Assembly (NCBI RefSeq): GCF_004342605.1
Contig: NZ_SLZL01000005.1
Location: 186,001 to 250,000, forward strand
Length of the DNA stretch: 64,000 nucleotides
Direction: 5' to 3'
DNA from: Caulobacter sp. BK020
GTDB lineage: Bacteria > Pseudomonadota > Alphaproteobacteria > Caulobacterales > Caulobacteraceae
Made by a program: the position numbers and the translations under genes
In this document: in pieces, positions 25,651 through 32,727 of the stretch
How the letters are laid out: each line of letters begins with the position of its first letter
Numbering within the stretch: the first letter of the stretch is position 1
Notes under the pieces: model-generated
Databases searched by the model: none
What the model was told of the DNA's origin: nothing
What the model saw: only the letters and a program-made list of their open reading frames with translations

Positions 25651-25995
25651 CAGATACTGGATCACGGCGGCGCGCTGCTCGGCGTCCGGCGCGCCCAGCA
25701 GCATCTTGGTGCCGGGAACCGTCTTGCCCGGCGCCTTGACGAAGGCGTCCAGCTTGTCGGGCGTCCAGGTGATGTTCGAGGTCTTCAGCGCGTTGCTGTA
25801 GGCGTAGCCGGCGACGGACCCCGCCTTGCGGCCGGCCACGCCGGCCAGAGGCGGCCCCATCTTGCCCGGGGCGGGTTGCAGCGAATGGCAGACCGAGCAG
25901 CGCTGCTCGAACACCGCCTGTCCGGAGGGCGGCGCGGCGACGGCGCTGGTGGCCAGGGCGCTCAGACCGGCGGCAAGCATAAGCGGGAACTTCAT
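25633..25995 (-). CDS. Class I cytochrome c, periplasmic
   Basis: A 120-residue exported monohaem cytochrome c. The signal peptide is MKFPLMLAAGLSALATSAVA. The haem motif CSVCH is at about residues 33-37 and the distal Met ligand is in VPGTKMLL near residue 98. GPPLAGVAGRKAGSVAGYAYSNAL is the usual cytochrome c2-like middle. It is the last gene of the reverse-strand operon with the isomerase/oxidoreductase genes. The most likely role is electron acceptor for the GMC dehydrogenase encoded just to the left, as in the lactose dehydrogenase system of Caulobacter. Confidence 0.9.
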   Translation of the reverse strand: MKFPLMLAAGLSALATSAVAAPPSGQAVFEQRCSVCHSLQPAPGKMGPPLAGVAGRKAGSVAGYAYSNALKTSNITWTPDKLDAFVKAPGKTVPGTKMLLGAPDAEQRAAVIQYLSSLKK

Positions 25996-26026
25996 TGCGT
26001 GAACTCCGTCAGAGATTCCGTCGCCT

Positions 26027-27082
26027 CTAGAGGCCCAATAGGCGGCGATTGCGGCCGGCGTCGGGCGCGCTGCCCGCGAAGTCGTCGAACGCCTTGTCGG
26101 TGACCTGGATGATGTGGTCGCGGATGAACGGCGCGCCTTCGCGAGCGCCCTGTTCGGGGTGCTTGAGCGCGCACTCCCATTCCAGCACCGCCCAGCCGGC
26201 ATAGTCGTACTGGGCCAGCTTCGAGAAGATGGCCTTGAAGTCCACCTGGCCGTCGCCGAGCGAGCGGAAGCGGCCGGGCCGATCCACCCAGCCCTGATAG
26301 CCGCCATAGACGCCGGACCGGGCCGACGGCCGGAACTCGGCGTCCTTGACGTGGAACGCCTTGATCCGCTCGTGATAGCGATCGATGTAGCCGAGATAGT
26401 CCAGCTGCTGCAGGACGAAGTGGCTGGGATCGTAGAGGATGTTGGCGCGCGCGTGGCCGCCCACCTCGTCCAGGAACCGCTCGAACGTCGCGCCGTCGTG
26501 CAGGTCCTCGCCCGGATGGATCTCGTAGCAGACGTCGACGCCCTCATCCTCGAAGGCGTCGAGGATCGGCTTCCAGCGGCGGCCCAGTTCGCCGAAGGCC
26601 TCCTCGACCAGGCCCGCCGGCCGCTGCGGCCAGGGGTAGAAGTATGGCCAGGCCAGGGCGCCGGAGAAGGTGGCGTGGGCGTTCAGGCCCAGGCGCCGGC
26701 TGGCCACGGCGGCGGCCTTCAGCTGTCCCACCGCCCAGGCCTGGCGCTCTTTCGGCTTGCCGCGCAGCTCGGGCGGCGCGAAGCCGTCGAACAGCTCGTC
26801 ATAGGCCGGGTGCACGGCGACCAGCTGGCCCTGCAGGTGGGTCGACAGTTCGGTGATCTGCAGGCCGTGGCTGGCCAGCATTCCGGCGATGTCGTCGCAA
26901 TAGGCCTGGCTTTCGGCGGCCAGGGCCAGGTCGAAGAACGAGTCCGCCCCGCCGGTCGGCATCTGCACCCCGACATAGCCGAGGTCGGCGACCCACGCGG
27001 CCATGGTCTCCAGCTTGTCGAACGGCGGCTTGTCGCCGATGAACTGGGCCAGGAAGATGGCTGGTCCCTTGAGCGTCTTCAT
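26027..27082 (-). CDS. Sugar phosphate isomerase/epimerase-type TIM barrel protein (PF01261)
   Basis: A 351-residue cytoplasmic AP-endonuclease-2-like TIM barrel. Metal-binding residues expected for the family are visible in VCYEIHPGEDLHDG (Glu), ANILYDPSHFVLQ (Asp/His), IKAFHVKDAEF (His/Asp) and the late VLEWECALKH (Glu). No signal peptide. Several PF01261 proteins in 3-keto-glycoside loci catalyse beta-elimination or isomerisation of 3-keto sugars; this gene is embedded in such a locus. The ATG overlaps the TGA of the upstream Gfo/Idh gene by 4 bp (ATGA). Confidence 0.85.
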   Translation of the reverse strand: MKTLKGPAIFLAQFIGDKPPFDKLETMAAWVADLGYVGVQMPTGGADSFFDLALAAESQAYCDDIAGMLASHGLQITELSTHLQGQLVAVHPAYDELFDGFAPPELRGKPKERQAWAVGQLKAAAVASRRLGLNAHATFSGALAWPYFYPWPQRPAGLVEEAFGELGRRWKPILDAFEDEGVDVCYEIHPGEDLHDGATFERFLDEVGGHARANILYDPSHFVLQQLDYLGYIDRYHERIKAFHVKDAEFRPSARSGVYGGYQGWVDRPGRFRSLGDGQVDFKAIFSKLAQYDYAGWAVLEWECALKHPEQGAREGAPFIRDHIIQVTDKAFDDFAGSAPDAGRNRRLLGL

Positions 27083-28221
27083 CGCCCCTCTCCTTGCAAC
27101 GACACCCAGCCAGCGTCGTCGCGGCTGGCGGCCACGGCGCGCTCGACGAAGGTCATGCCGCGCACGCCTGCGCCGATATCGGGCACGAACCCCGCGTCGC
27201 GCCCTTCGATGGCGTCGGCGAAGTCGCGATAGATGTTGGCGAAGGCCTCGATGAAGCCTTCCGGGTGTCCTGTCGGCAGGCGCGTGACCGCCCGCGCCCC
27301 GGCGCCCAGATAGGCCGAGCCGGCGTGCAGCACCTGGCTGGGGCCGTCCAGCCAGTCCAGGGTCAGGACGTTGGGGTCTTCGTGGCCCCAGGTCAGGCCG
27401 CCGGTCTCGCCGTAGACGCTGATCTTCAGGCCGTTGCGGGCGCCGGCCGAGATCTGCGAGGCGACCAGCACGCCGCGCGCCCCGCCTTCGAACCGCAGCA
27501 GCACGTTGCAGTCGTCGTCGAGGTGACGTCCCGGCACCACCGCGGCGACGTCGGCGCACAGGCGCTCGACGCGCTTGCCCGTAATGAACTCGGCGATGTT
27601 GAAGGCGTGCACGCCGATGTCGCCGATACAGCCGCCGACGCCCGATTGGCTGGGATCGGACCGCCAGCTGGCCTGCTTGTTGTCCTCGCGCTCAAGCGGC
27701 CGCGACAGCCAGCCCTGCGAATATTCCACCACGACCTTGCGCACCGCGCCCAGGTCGCCGCGCGCCACGATCTCCCGCGCCTCGCGGACCATCGGATAGC
27801 CGGTGTAGGTGTAGGTCAGGCCATAGAGCTTGCCGGACGCCGCGACGATGTCGGCCAGGTCCACGGCCTGGGCCAGGTTCAGGGTCGCGGGCTTGTCGCT
27901 GATCACGTGCAGGCCGCCTCGCAGAGCCGCGGCGGAGACGTCGAAATGCAGGTGGTTGGGCGTGACGACGGAGACCAGGTCGACTCCGTCGGGGCGCGCC
28001 CGCTCGGCCGCGATCATCGCGTGGTGGTCCGGATAGACCCGGTCCGGCGCGACGCCCCAGTCGGCGGCGGCCCTGGCGTTCTTTTCCGGATCGCGGCTGA
28101 ACACGCCGGCCGCCAGCCGGATGCGGCCGTCGAGTTCGGCGGCCATGCGATGCACCGGTCCGATGAACGAGCCGGGACCGCCGCCCACCATGGCCAGCCG
28201 CAGGGGCGCGCGTCCGCTCAT
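27079..28221 (-). CDS. Gfo/Idh/MocA-family oxidoreductase
   Basis: NAD(P)-dependent sugar oxidoreductase of 380 residues. The Rossmann motif is LRLAMVGGGPGSFIGPVHR (residues 7-25), the SVVTPNHLHFDV strand follows, and the conserved Lys is in VISDKPATL. GGCIGDIGVHAFNIAEFITG contains the typical Asp/His pair. No signal peptide, so it is cytoplasmic. In 3-keto pathways such enzymes reduce the 3-keto sugar back to the parent sugar, or oxidise at C3. It overlaps both neighbours (4 bp downstream, 1 bp upstream), showing a tight operon. Confidence 0.88.
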   Translation of the reverse strand: MSGRAPLRLAMVGGGPGSFIGPVHRMAAELDGRIRLAAGVFSRDPEKNARAAADWGVAPDRVYPDHHAMIAAERARPDGVDLVSVVTPNHLHFDVSAAALRGGLHVISDKPATLNLAQAVDLADIVAASGKLYGLTYTYTGYPMVREAREIVARGDLGAVRKVVVEYSQGWLSRPLEREDNKQASWRSDPSQSGVGGCIGDIGVHAFNIAEFITGKRVERLCADVAAVVPGRHLDDDCNVLLRFEGGARGVLVASQISAGARNGLKISVYGETGGLTWGHEDPNVLTLDWLDGPSQVLHAGSAYLGAGARAVTRLPTGHPEGFIEAFANIYRDFADAIEGRDAGFVPDIGAGVRGMTFVERAVAASRDDAGWVSLQGEGR

Positions 28222-29225
28222 CAGGCGACCACGCGCGCCAGGTAGTCGAAGCTGATCTTGGCGGACTCCAGCCGGCTGTGGGCGAACGGCGGCTCCTGCT
28301 CGACATAGAAGCCGCGGACGCCGGCCGCGTAGGCGGCGGGCAGCAGTCGCTTCCAGTCGATCATGCCGCCGCCGACCTCGGTCGGGTCCTGGCGCAGTTC
28401 GAAATTGGCCTTGGTGGTGGGCTTGATGTCCTTGACGTGCATCTGGGTGAAACGGCCCGGATGGGCCTTCAGCAGGGCGAACGGGTCCTTGCCGGCGGCC
28501 GTCACCCAGCCGGCGTCCATCTCGAAGGTGACCAGGCTCGGGTCCGTGCCCTTGAGCAGGATCTCCATGCCGTTGGTGTCTCCCCCCTTGGTGTCTTTTA
28601 GCGGCGCGAACTCAAAATTGTGGTTGTGGTAGCCGCTGACGATGCCGGCCTTCTTCAACACGGCGGCCTTCTCGTTCAGGAAGTCGGCGTTCCACTTCCA
28701 GTCGTCGGCGGTCATCTGCGCGCCGGCCTGGCGCAGGTCGGCGCCGCCCAGCCGGTCGGGAATGTAGAGGATCGGCATGATCGCCGCCTTGACGCCGATC
28801 ACGTGCAGCTCATCGGCCAGCTTGGCCAGGTCGCCGCTGAAGCTGGGCCCGCTGGCCGCTTTCGGCGCGATGTGGGCGCTGGGGCAGACCAGACCCGCCT
28901 TGTCGAAGGCGGCGCGCAGCTCGGCGGGGGTGCGGCCAAGATAGCCGGCCAGCTCCACCGACTTGAAGCCGATCTTGGCCACCGTGGCGAGCTGGGTCTC
29001 CAGCTCCTTCTGCAGGTCCGGACCCAGGGTGTAGAGCTGGATGCCGACCGGCAGGTTTCGGCGCTGGAAGAACGGCTTCTCGACCGCGCCGGCCACGCCG
29101 GCATAGGCGGCGCCCAGGGCGGCCGCGCCGGCGGCCAGCAGGCCGCGCCGCGACAGATCGGCGGCCGAAGCTCGGGTTTCGCAGGCTGTTGAGCGCACGA
29201 GGCTTTCCTTTTTCTGGAAGGGCAT
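28221..29225 (-). CDS. Tat-exported sugar isomerase/epimerase-type TIM barrel protein (PF01261)
   Basis: A 334-residue protein. A Tat signal is visible at about residues 25-47 (LSRRGLLAAGAAALGAAYAGVAGA), placed after an unusually long N-region, so the true start may be one of the later codons. The barrel has the metal-ligand motifs SGYHNHNFEFAPL (His/Glu), TFEMDAGWVTAAG, FTQMHVKDIKP and FYVEQEPPFAHSRLES. It is a paralogue of the cytoplasmic PF01261 protein in the same operon. Export suggests it acts on the periplasmic 3-keto product of the GMC dehydrogenase, for example as an eliminase, but this is inference. Confidence 0.83.
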   Translation of the reverse strand: MPFQKKESLVRSTACETRASAADLSRRGLLAAGAAALGAAYAGVAGAVEKPFFQRRNLPVGIQLYTLGPDLQKELETQLATVAKIGFKSVELAGYLGRTPAELRAAFDKAGLVCPSAHIAPKAASGPSFSGDLAKLADELHVIGVKAAIMPILYIPDRLGGADLRQAGAQMTADDWKWNADFLNEKAAVLKKAGIVSGYHNHNFEFAPLKDTKGGDTNGMEILLKGTDPSLVTFEMDAGWVTAAGKDPFALLKAHPGRFTQMHVKDIKPTTKANFELRQDPTEVGGGMIDWKRLLPAAYAAGVRGFYVEQEPPFAHSRLESAKISFDYLARVVA

Positions 29226-29227
29226 GG

Positions 29228-30490
29228 CTAGGGCTGGGCCGGGCTGGCCGCGCCGACTGGCGCGTCGTCATCAACCTCGGCCGCCGGAGACCGCGTCGGC
29301 GGCTTGAAGAACACGGCCAGCAGCAGCACGGCGACTAGGGCCATGCCGGTCGGGACCAGGAACAGGCTGGTATAGTCGACGATCGCCACGCCATCGGCGC
29401 CGGCGTGGCTCAGGCGGCTGACCAGGGTCGGGAACAGGAAGCTGGCCACCACATTGCCGACGCCCAGGATCAGCAGGTTGAACAGGCCCTGGGCGCTGGA
29501 GCGAACGTCCTTGGGGAACACCGCATCGACGAAGATATAGACGGTGGCGAAGAAGAAGGCGTAGCAGATCCCGTGCAGCAGCTGCACGGCGACGATCACC
29601 GGGACGCTGTCGGCGAAGAAGGCGAAGACCGCGAAGCGCGCGGCGTGTCCCAGGACGCCGATGATCATGGTGACCTTCCAGCCCAGGCGCGCCAGCACGC
29701 GGCCCAGGAAGAACATGGTCAGGATCTCGGCCACCTGGCCCAGGCTCAGCACCACCATGCTGAGATTGCCCGCGATCCCGACCCGGTTGGTCAGGAAGGC
29801 GTCGGCCATCACGAAGTAGCCGTTGTGGATCACCGAATCGATGAAGGTGACGACGAACAGCACCAGCACGAACGGCGCGCCCAGCAGCTTCAGGGCCCGT
29901 CGCCAGGCCAGGTTGTCGATCCCCGGCGCGTCCTTGCGGGCCGGCGTGTGCGGCAGGGTCAGGGCATAACCGGCGAAGGCGAACGACAGGATCGCCGCGA
30001 CCAGAAAGATCCACCGCACCTGCTCGGCGCCGGCGTGGGCGCCCAGCAGGAAGACGAAGGGCCAGCTGACCAGCACCCAGCCGACCGTGCCGCCCATCCG
30101 CACCGCGCCGAACTCGCCGGCCGGGTCGCGCAGATTGGCGAAGGCGATCGAGTTGGTCACCGACAGGGTCGGCACATAGACCAGGCTGAAGATCAGGTAG
30201 CAGGCGAAGAACGGCCAGAAGCTGGTCGATAGCGCCGTCCCGACCAGGGCCAGGCCGCCGATCAGGTGGCTGACCGCCAGGAAGCGTTCGGCGGCGAAAT
30301 TGCGGTCGGCGAACTGGTTGGAGAAGAAGATCCCGACCACGGCGGCCACGCCCCAGGCGCTGCCGACCAGTGACTGCTGCCAGGGCGCGAAGCCCAGCAT
30401 GCCCATGTAAGGGAAGATCTTCGGGGCCCAGGCGCCCCAGATCGCCAGCTGGAGCACCATCATCAGGAAGAGCCGCAGGCGCGTCGTCAT
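29228..30490 (-). CDS. MFS permease of the nucleoside:H+ symporter type
   Basis: A 420-residue inner-membrane transporter with 12 predicted helices. The start MTTRLRLFLMMVLQLAIWGAW and the WQQSLVGSAWGVAAVVGIFFSNQFADRNF segment are typical of NupG-like nucleoside/sugar symporters that are often found with sugar isomerase and Gfo/Idh genes. It is the first gene of a five-gene reverse-strand operon (29228 to 25633) and is divergent from the LacI regulator. It may import the sugar or keto sugar released outside. The substrate is unknown. Confidence 0.85.
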   Translation of the reverse strand: MTTRLRLFLMMVLQLAIWGAWAPKIFPYMGMLGFAPWQQSLVGSAWGVAAVVGIFFSNQFADRNFAAERFLAVSHLIGGLALVGTALSTSFWPFFACYLIFSLVYVPTLSVTNSIAFANLRDPAGEFGAVRMGGTVGWVLVSWPFVFLLGAHAGAEQVRWIFLVAAILSFAFAGYALTLPHTPARKDAPGIDNLAWRRALKLLGAPFVLVLFVVTFIDSVIHNGYFVMADAFLTNRVGIAGNLSMVVLSLGQVAEILTMFFLGRVLARLGWKVTMIIGVLGHAARFAVFAFFADSVPVIVAVQLLHGICYAFFFATVYIFVDAVFPKDVRSSAQGLFNLLILGVGNVVASFLFPTLVSRLSHAGADGVAIVDYTSLFLVPTGMALVAVLLLAVFFKPPTRSPAAEVDDDAPVGAASPAQP

Positions 30491-30560
30491 GGTTCTGGCC
30501 TCCCCGACCAGTCTTGGCGGCTAGGTTTCAGCCCGAATGGACCGCTCCCGCGCTCATGTA

Positions 30561-30582
30561 ATCGAAATCATCGATAACAGGC
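30561..30582. promoter_or_regulatory. Candidate LacI-family operator
   Basis: ATCGA-AATCA-TCGAT, a symmetric pair of pentamers 5 nt apart at 30562-30576, between the permease gene and the lacI-family gene. It is well placed to repress the leftward operon. Confidence 0.4.
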
Positions 30583-30671
30583 GTCCGTCAAGGCGGCAAC
30601 CGTCCAGCTGCTCGCCAAAGCAAGGGAGCTGCGCCTTGCCAAGGGCCTGGCTTGCCGCCAGTGTCGCCCGA

Positions 30672-31685
30672 ATGGCCACCATTCTAGATGTCGCGCAGGA
30701 CGCGGGGGTCTCGACCGCGACGGTTTCGAGGGTTTTCAGCGCGCCCGAGCTGGTGCTGGAAGCGACCCGGAAAAAGGTGATGGAGGCGGTCAACCGCCTC
30801 GGCTACGAGCCCAACTTCGCGGCCAAGAGCCTGCGGACCCTGCGGACCGAAAAGATCCTGGTCACCGTGCCGGACATCTCCAACCCCTTTTTCTCCCAGG
30901 TCATCCGCGGCGTCGAGGAGGCTGCTCTGGCGGCCGGCTATTCGGTGCTGCTCGGCGACACCCGCCATGAAGAGGCGCGTGAAGAGCAGTATGCCGCGAT
31001 GTTCCGGCGCAAGGAGGCCGACGGCCTGATCTTCCTGGGCCATCGCCTGCCGGACGTCCTTGCCGAGATGGTCGCCGCCAAGGGGCCGCGCACGCCGATC
31101 GTCAACGGCTGCGAATTCCGCCCGGGCCTCGCGGTGTCCAGCGCCCATATCGACAACGAGGGCGCCGCCGCCGAGGTCATGGAGCACCTCTACGGCCTGG
31201 GCCATACGCGAATCGGCGTCGTGACCGGTCCGCTGGCCAGCCCGATCAGCGGCGACCGCCTGGCCGGCGTCCTGGCCGCCGCCCAGCGCCGGGGCCAGGC
31301 CAGCGCGCTGCGCATGGCCATCGGCGACTTCTCCATCGAATCCGGCGTGCGCCAGGCCACCGAGCTGCTGGACCAGCCCGGTCCGCCCACCGCCATCTTC
31401 TGCTTCAGCGACGAGATGGCGATGGGCGCGATCGAGGCGATCCGCCAGCGCGGTCTGGACTGCCCGCGCGACGTGTCGCTGGTCGGCTTCGACGACATCC
31501 GGTTCGCGCAGTATCTGAGCCCGCAGCTGACCACGGTCAGCCAGCCTATGGAGCAGATCGGTCACGAGGTGGTCAGGCTGCTGCTCGACATCCTGGCCGA
31601 CCGCGCCAGCGCCCTGCAGAACGTCACCCTGCCCCACCGGCTGGTCGTGCGGTCGAGCACGGCGCCGCCCCCTGACCCCAGCTAA
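30672..31685 (+). CDS. LacI-family transcriptional regulator
   Basis: A 337-residue repressor. The HTH is ATILDVAQDAGVSTATVSRVF and the hinge helix VNRLGYEPNFAAKSLRT. The periplasmic-binding-like effector domain starts with ILVTVPDISNPFFSQVIRGVE. The ATG at 30672 is chosen because LacI proteins start at the HTH; the open frame extends further upstream without homology. It closely resembles CytR-type regulators. It is divergent from the permease operon and overlaps the stop of the following DUF1080 gene by 4 bp. It is the likely regulator of the 3-keto-glycoside locus. Confidence 0.92.
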   Translation: MATILDVAQDAGVSTATVSRVFSAPELVLEATRKKVMEAVNRLGYEPNFAAKSLRTLRTEKILVTVPDISNPFFSQVIRGVEEAALAAGYSVLLGDTRHEEAREEQYAAMFRRKEADGLIFLGHRLPDVLAEMVAAKGPRTPIVNGCEFRPGLAVSSAHIDNEGAAAEVMEHLYGLGHTRIGVVTGPLASPISGDRLAGVLAAAQRRGQASALRMAIGDFSIESGVRQATELLDQPGPPTAIFCFSDEMAMGAIEAIRQRGLDCPRDVSLVGFDDIRFAQYLSPQLTTVSQPMEQIGHEVVRLLLDILADRASALQNVTLPHRLVVRSSTAPPPDPS

Positions 31686-32473
31686 GGCCGTGGCGGCAGT
31701 TCGCGAACCCAGATGTTGCGGAAGCTGATCGGCGCGCTGGGGTCGCCGTGGGCCTGCAGCTTGATCGGCGCCGAGGTGAAGGGCCGCGACGGCGGCTTGC
31801 CGATATAGACGGTCTCGCCCGCGAACGCGGCGTTGTCCTGCACCAGCACGCCGTTGTGCAGCACGGTCGCGGTGGCCGGCGAGACCAGCGCCCCGTCGGG
31901 CCCGAACACCGGCGCCCGCCAGACCACGTCATAGACCTGCCACTCGCCCGGCTTGCGGCCCGCGTTCACTAGCGGCGGATGCTGCTTGTAGAGGCTGGCG
32001 GCCTGGCCGTTGACGTAGGTGGGGTTCTGATAGGGATCGAGGATCTGCAGCTCGTACCCGGCGTCGCCGGCTCCCGTGGAGGCCAGGAAGACGCCGCTGT
32101 TGCCCCGCGCCTGGCCCGAGCCGGTGATGTCGGCCGGGATCCGCCATTCCAGGTGCAGCTGATAGTCGCGGAAGCTTCGCTTGGTCTCGATGTTGCCGCG
32201 CGTCTTGTCGACGATCAGCACGCCGTCCGCCACGGTCCAGCCAGCCGGGGCCTTGTCCCGGGTCGCCACCCATTCCTTCAGGTCGCCGCCGTCGAACAGC
32301 ACGATGGCGTCGGACGGGGCGCCGCCCGCCTCCTTGGCAGGGGTGACCACCGCGGGCACGGGCTTCCAGATTTCGGTGTCCTCCGGCTTGGCCTGGGCCA
32401 TGGCCTGCGATCCGATAACGGGTCCGCCAAGGCCCAGCATCACGGCGGTCAGAACGAGAGGCTTCGACTTCAT
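31682..32473 (-). CDS. Second DUF1080 (3-keto-disaccharide hydrolase) protein, secreted
   Basis: A 263-residue PF06439 protein. The start is at the ATG at 32473, giving a signal peptide (KSKPLVLTAVMLGLGGPVIGSQAMAQA). The body has AIVLFDGGDLKEWVATRD, SFRDYQLHLEWRIPADITGSGQARGNSGVFL, YELQILDPYQNPTYVNGQAAS and the C-terminal PIKLQAHGDPSAPISFRNIWVREL, a near-textbook member. It differs from the first DUF1080 protein in having the QDPYQN segment typical of the larger subgroup. It is convergent with LacI (4-bp overlap). Probably cleaves a different 3-keto-glycoside. Confidence 0.88.
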   Translation of the reverse strand: MKSKPLVLTAVMLGLGGPVIGSQAMAQAKPEDTEIWKPVPAVVTPAKEAGGAPSDAIVLFDGGDLKEWVATRDKAPAGWTVADGVLIVDKTRGNIETKRSFRDYQLHLEWRIPADITGSGQARGNSGVFLASTGAGDAGYELQILDPYQNPTYVNGQAASLYKQHPPLVNAGRKPGEWQVYDVVWRAPVFGPDGALVSPATATVLHNGVLVQDNAAFAGETVYIGKPPSRPFTSAPIKLQAHGDPSAPISFRNIWVRELPPRP

Positions 32474-32599
32474 TTCGGTTCGTCGCTCCACGGAAAAGGC
32501 CGCGACACCATAGACGCCCGGAGCCCGTTCGCCAGGGTCCTGCTCCAAAGCCGTGCGCGCGCCAGGAGAAAACTGCGCCCATGCAACTGACTCCGGTCA

Positions 32600-32623
32600 G
32601 GCGCTTTTAGTTTCCAAAGCGCC
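32600..32623. promoter_or_regulatory. Inverted repeat upstream of the TonB receptor operon
   Basis: Arms GGCGCTTT and AAAGCGCC separated by 8 nt, 104 bp before the receptor start. A candidate operator of the receptor-glycosidase unit. No adjacent regulator gene is oriented towards it. Confidence 0.4.
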
Positions 32624-32727
32624 CGTCGCTGGGTTGCGGCCGACAGCGGCGACGGACGCTCGCGAGCACTCGGACATCGCCGCGGAAACGCCCGTCAGAA
32701 GGGTCGTGCCGGCTTGGGGAGGATACA

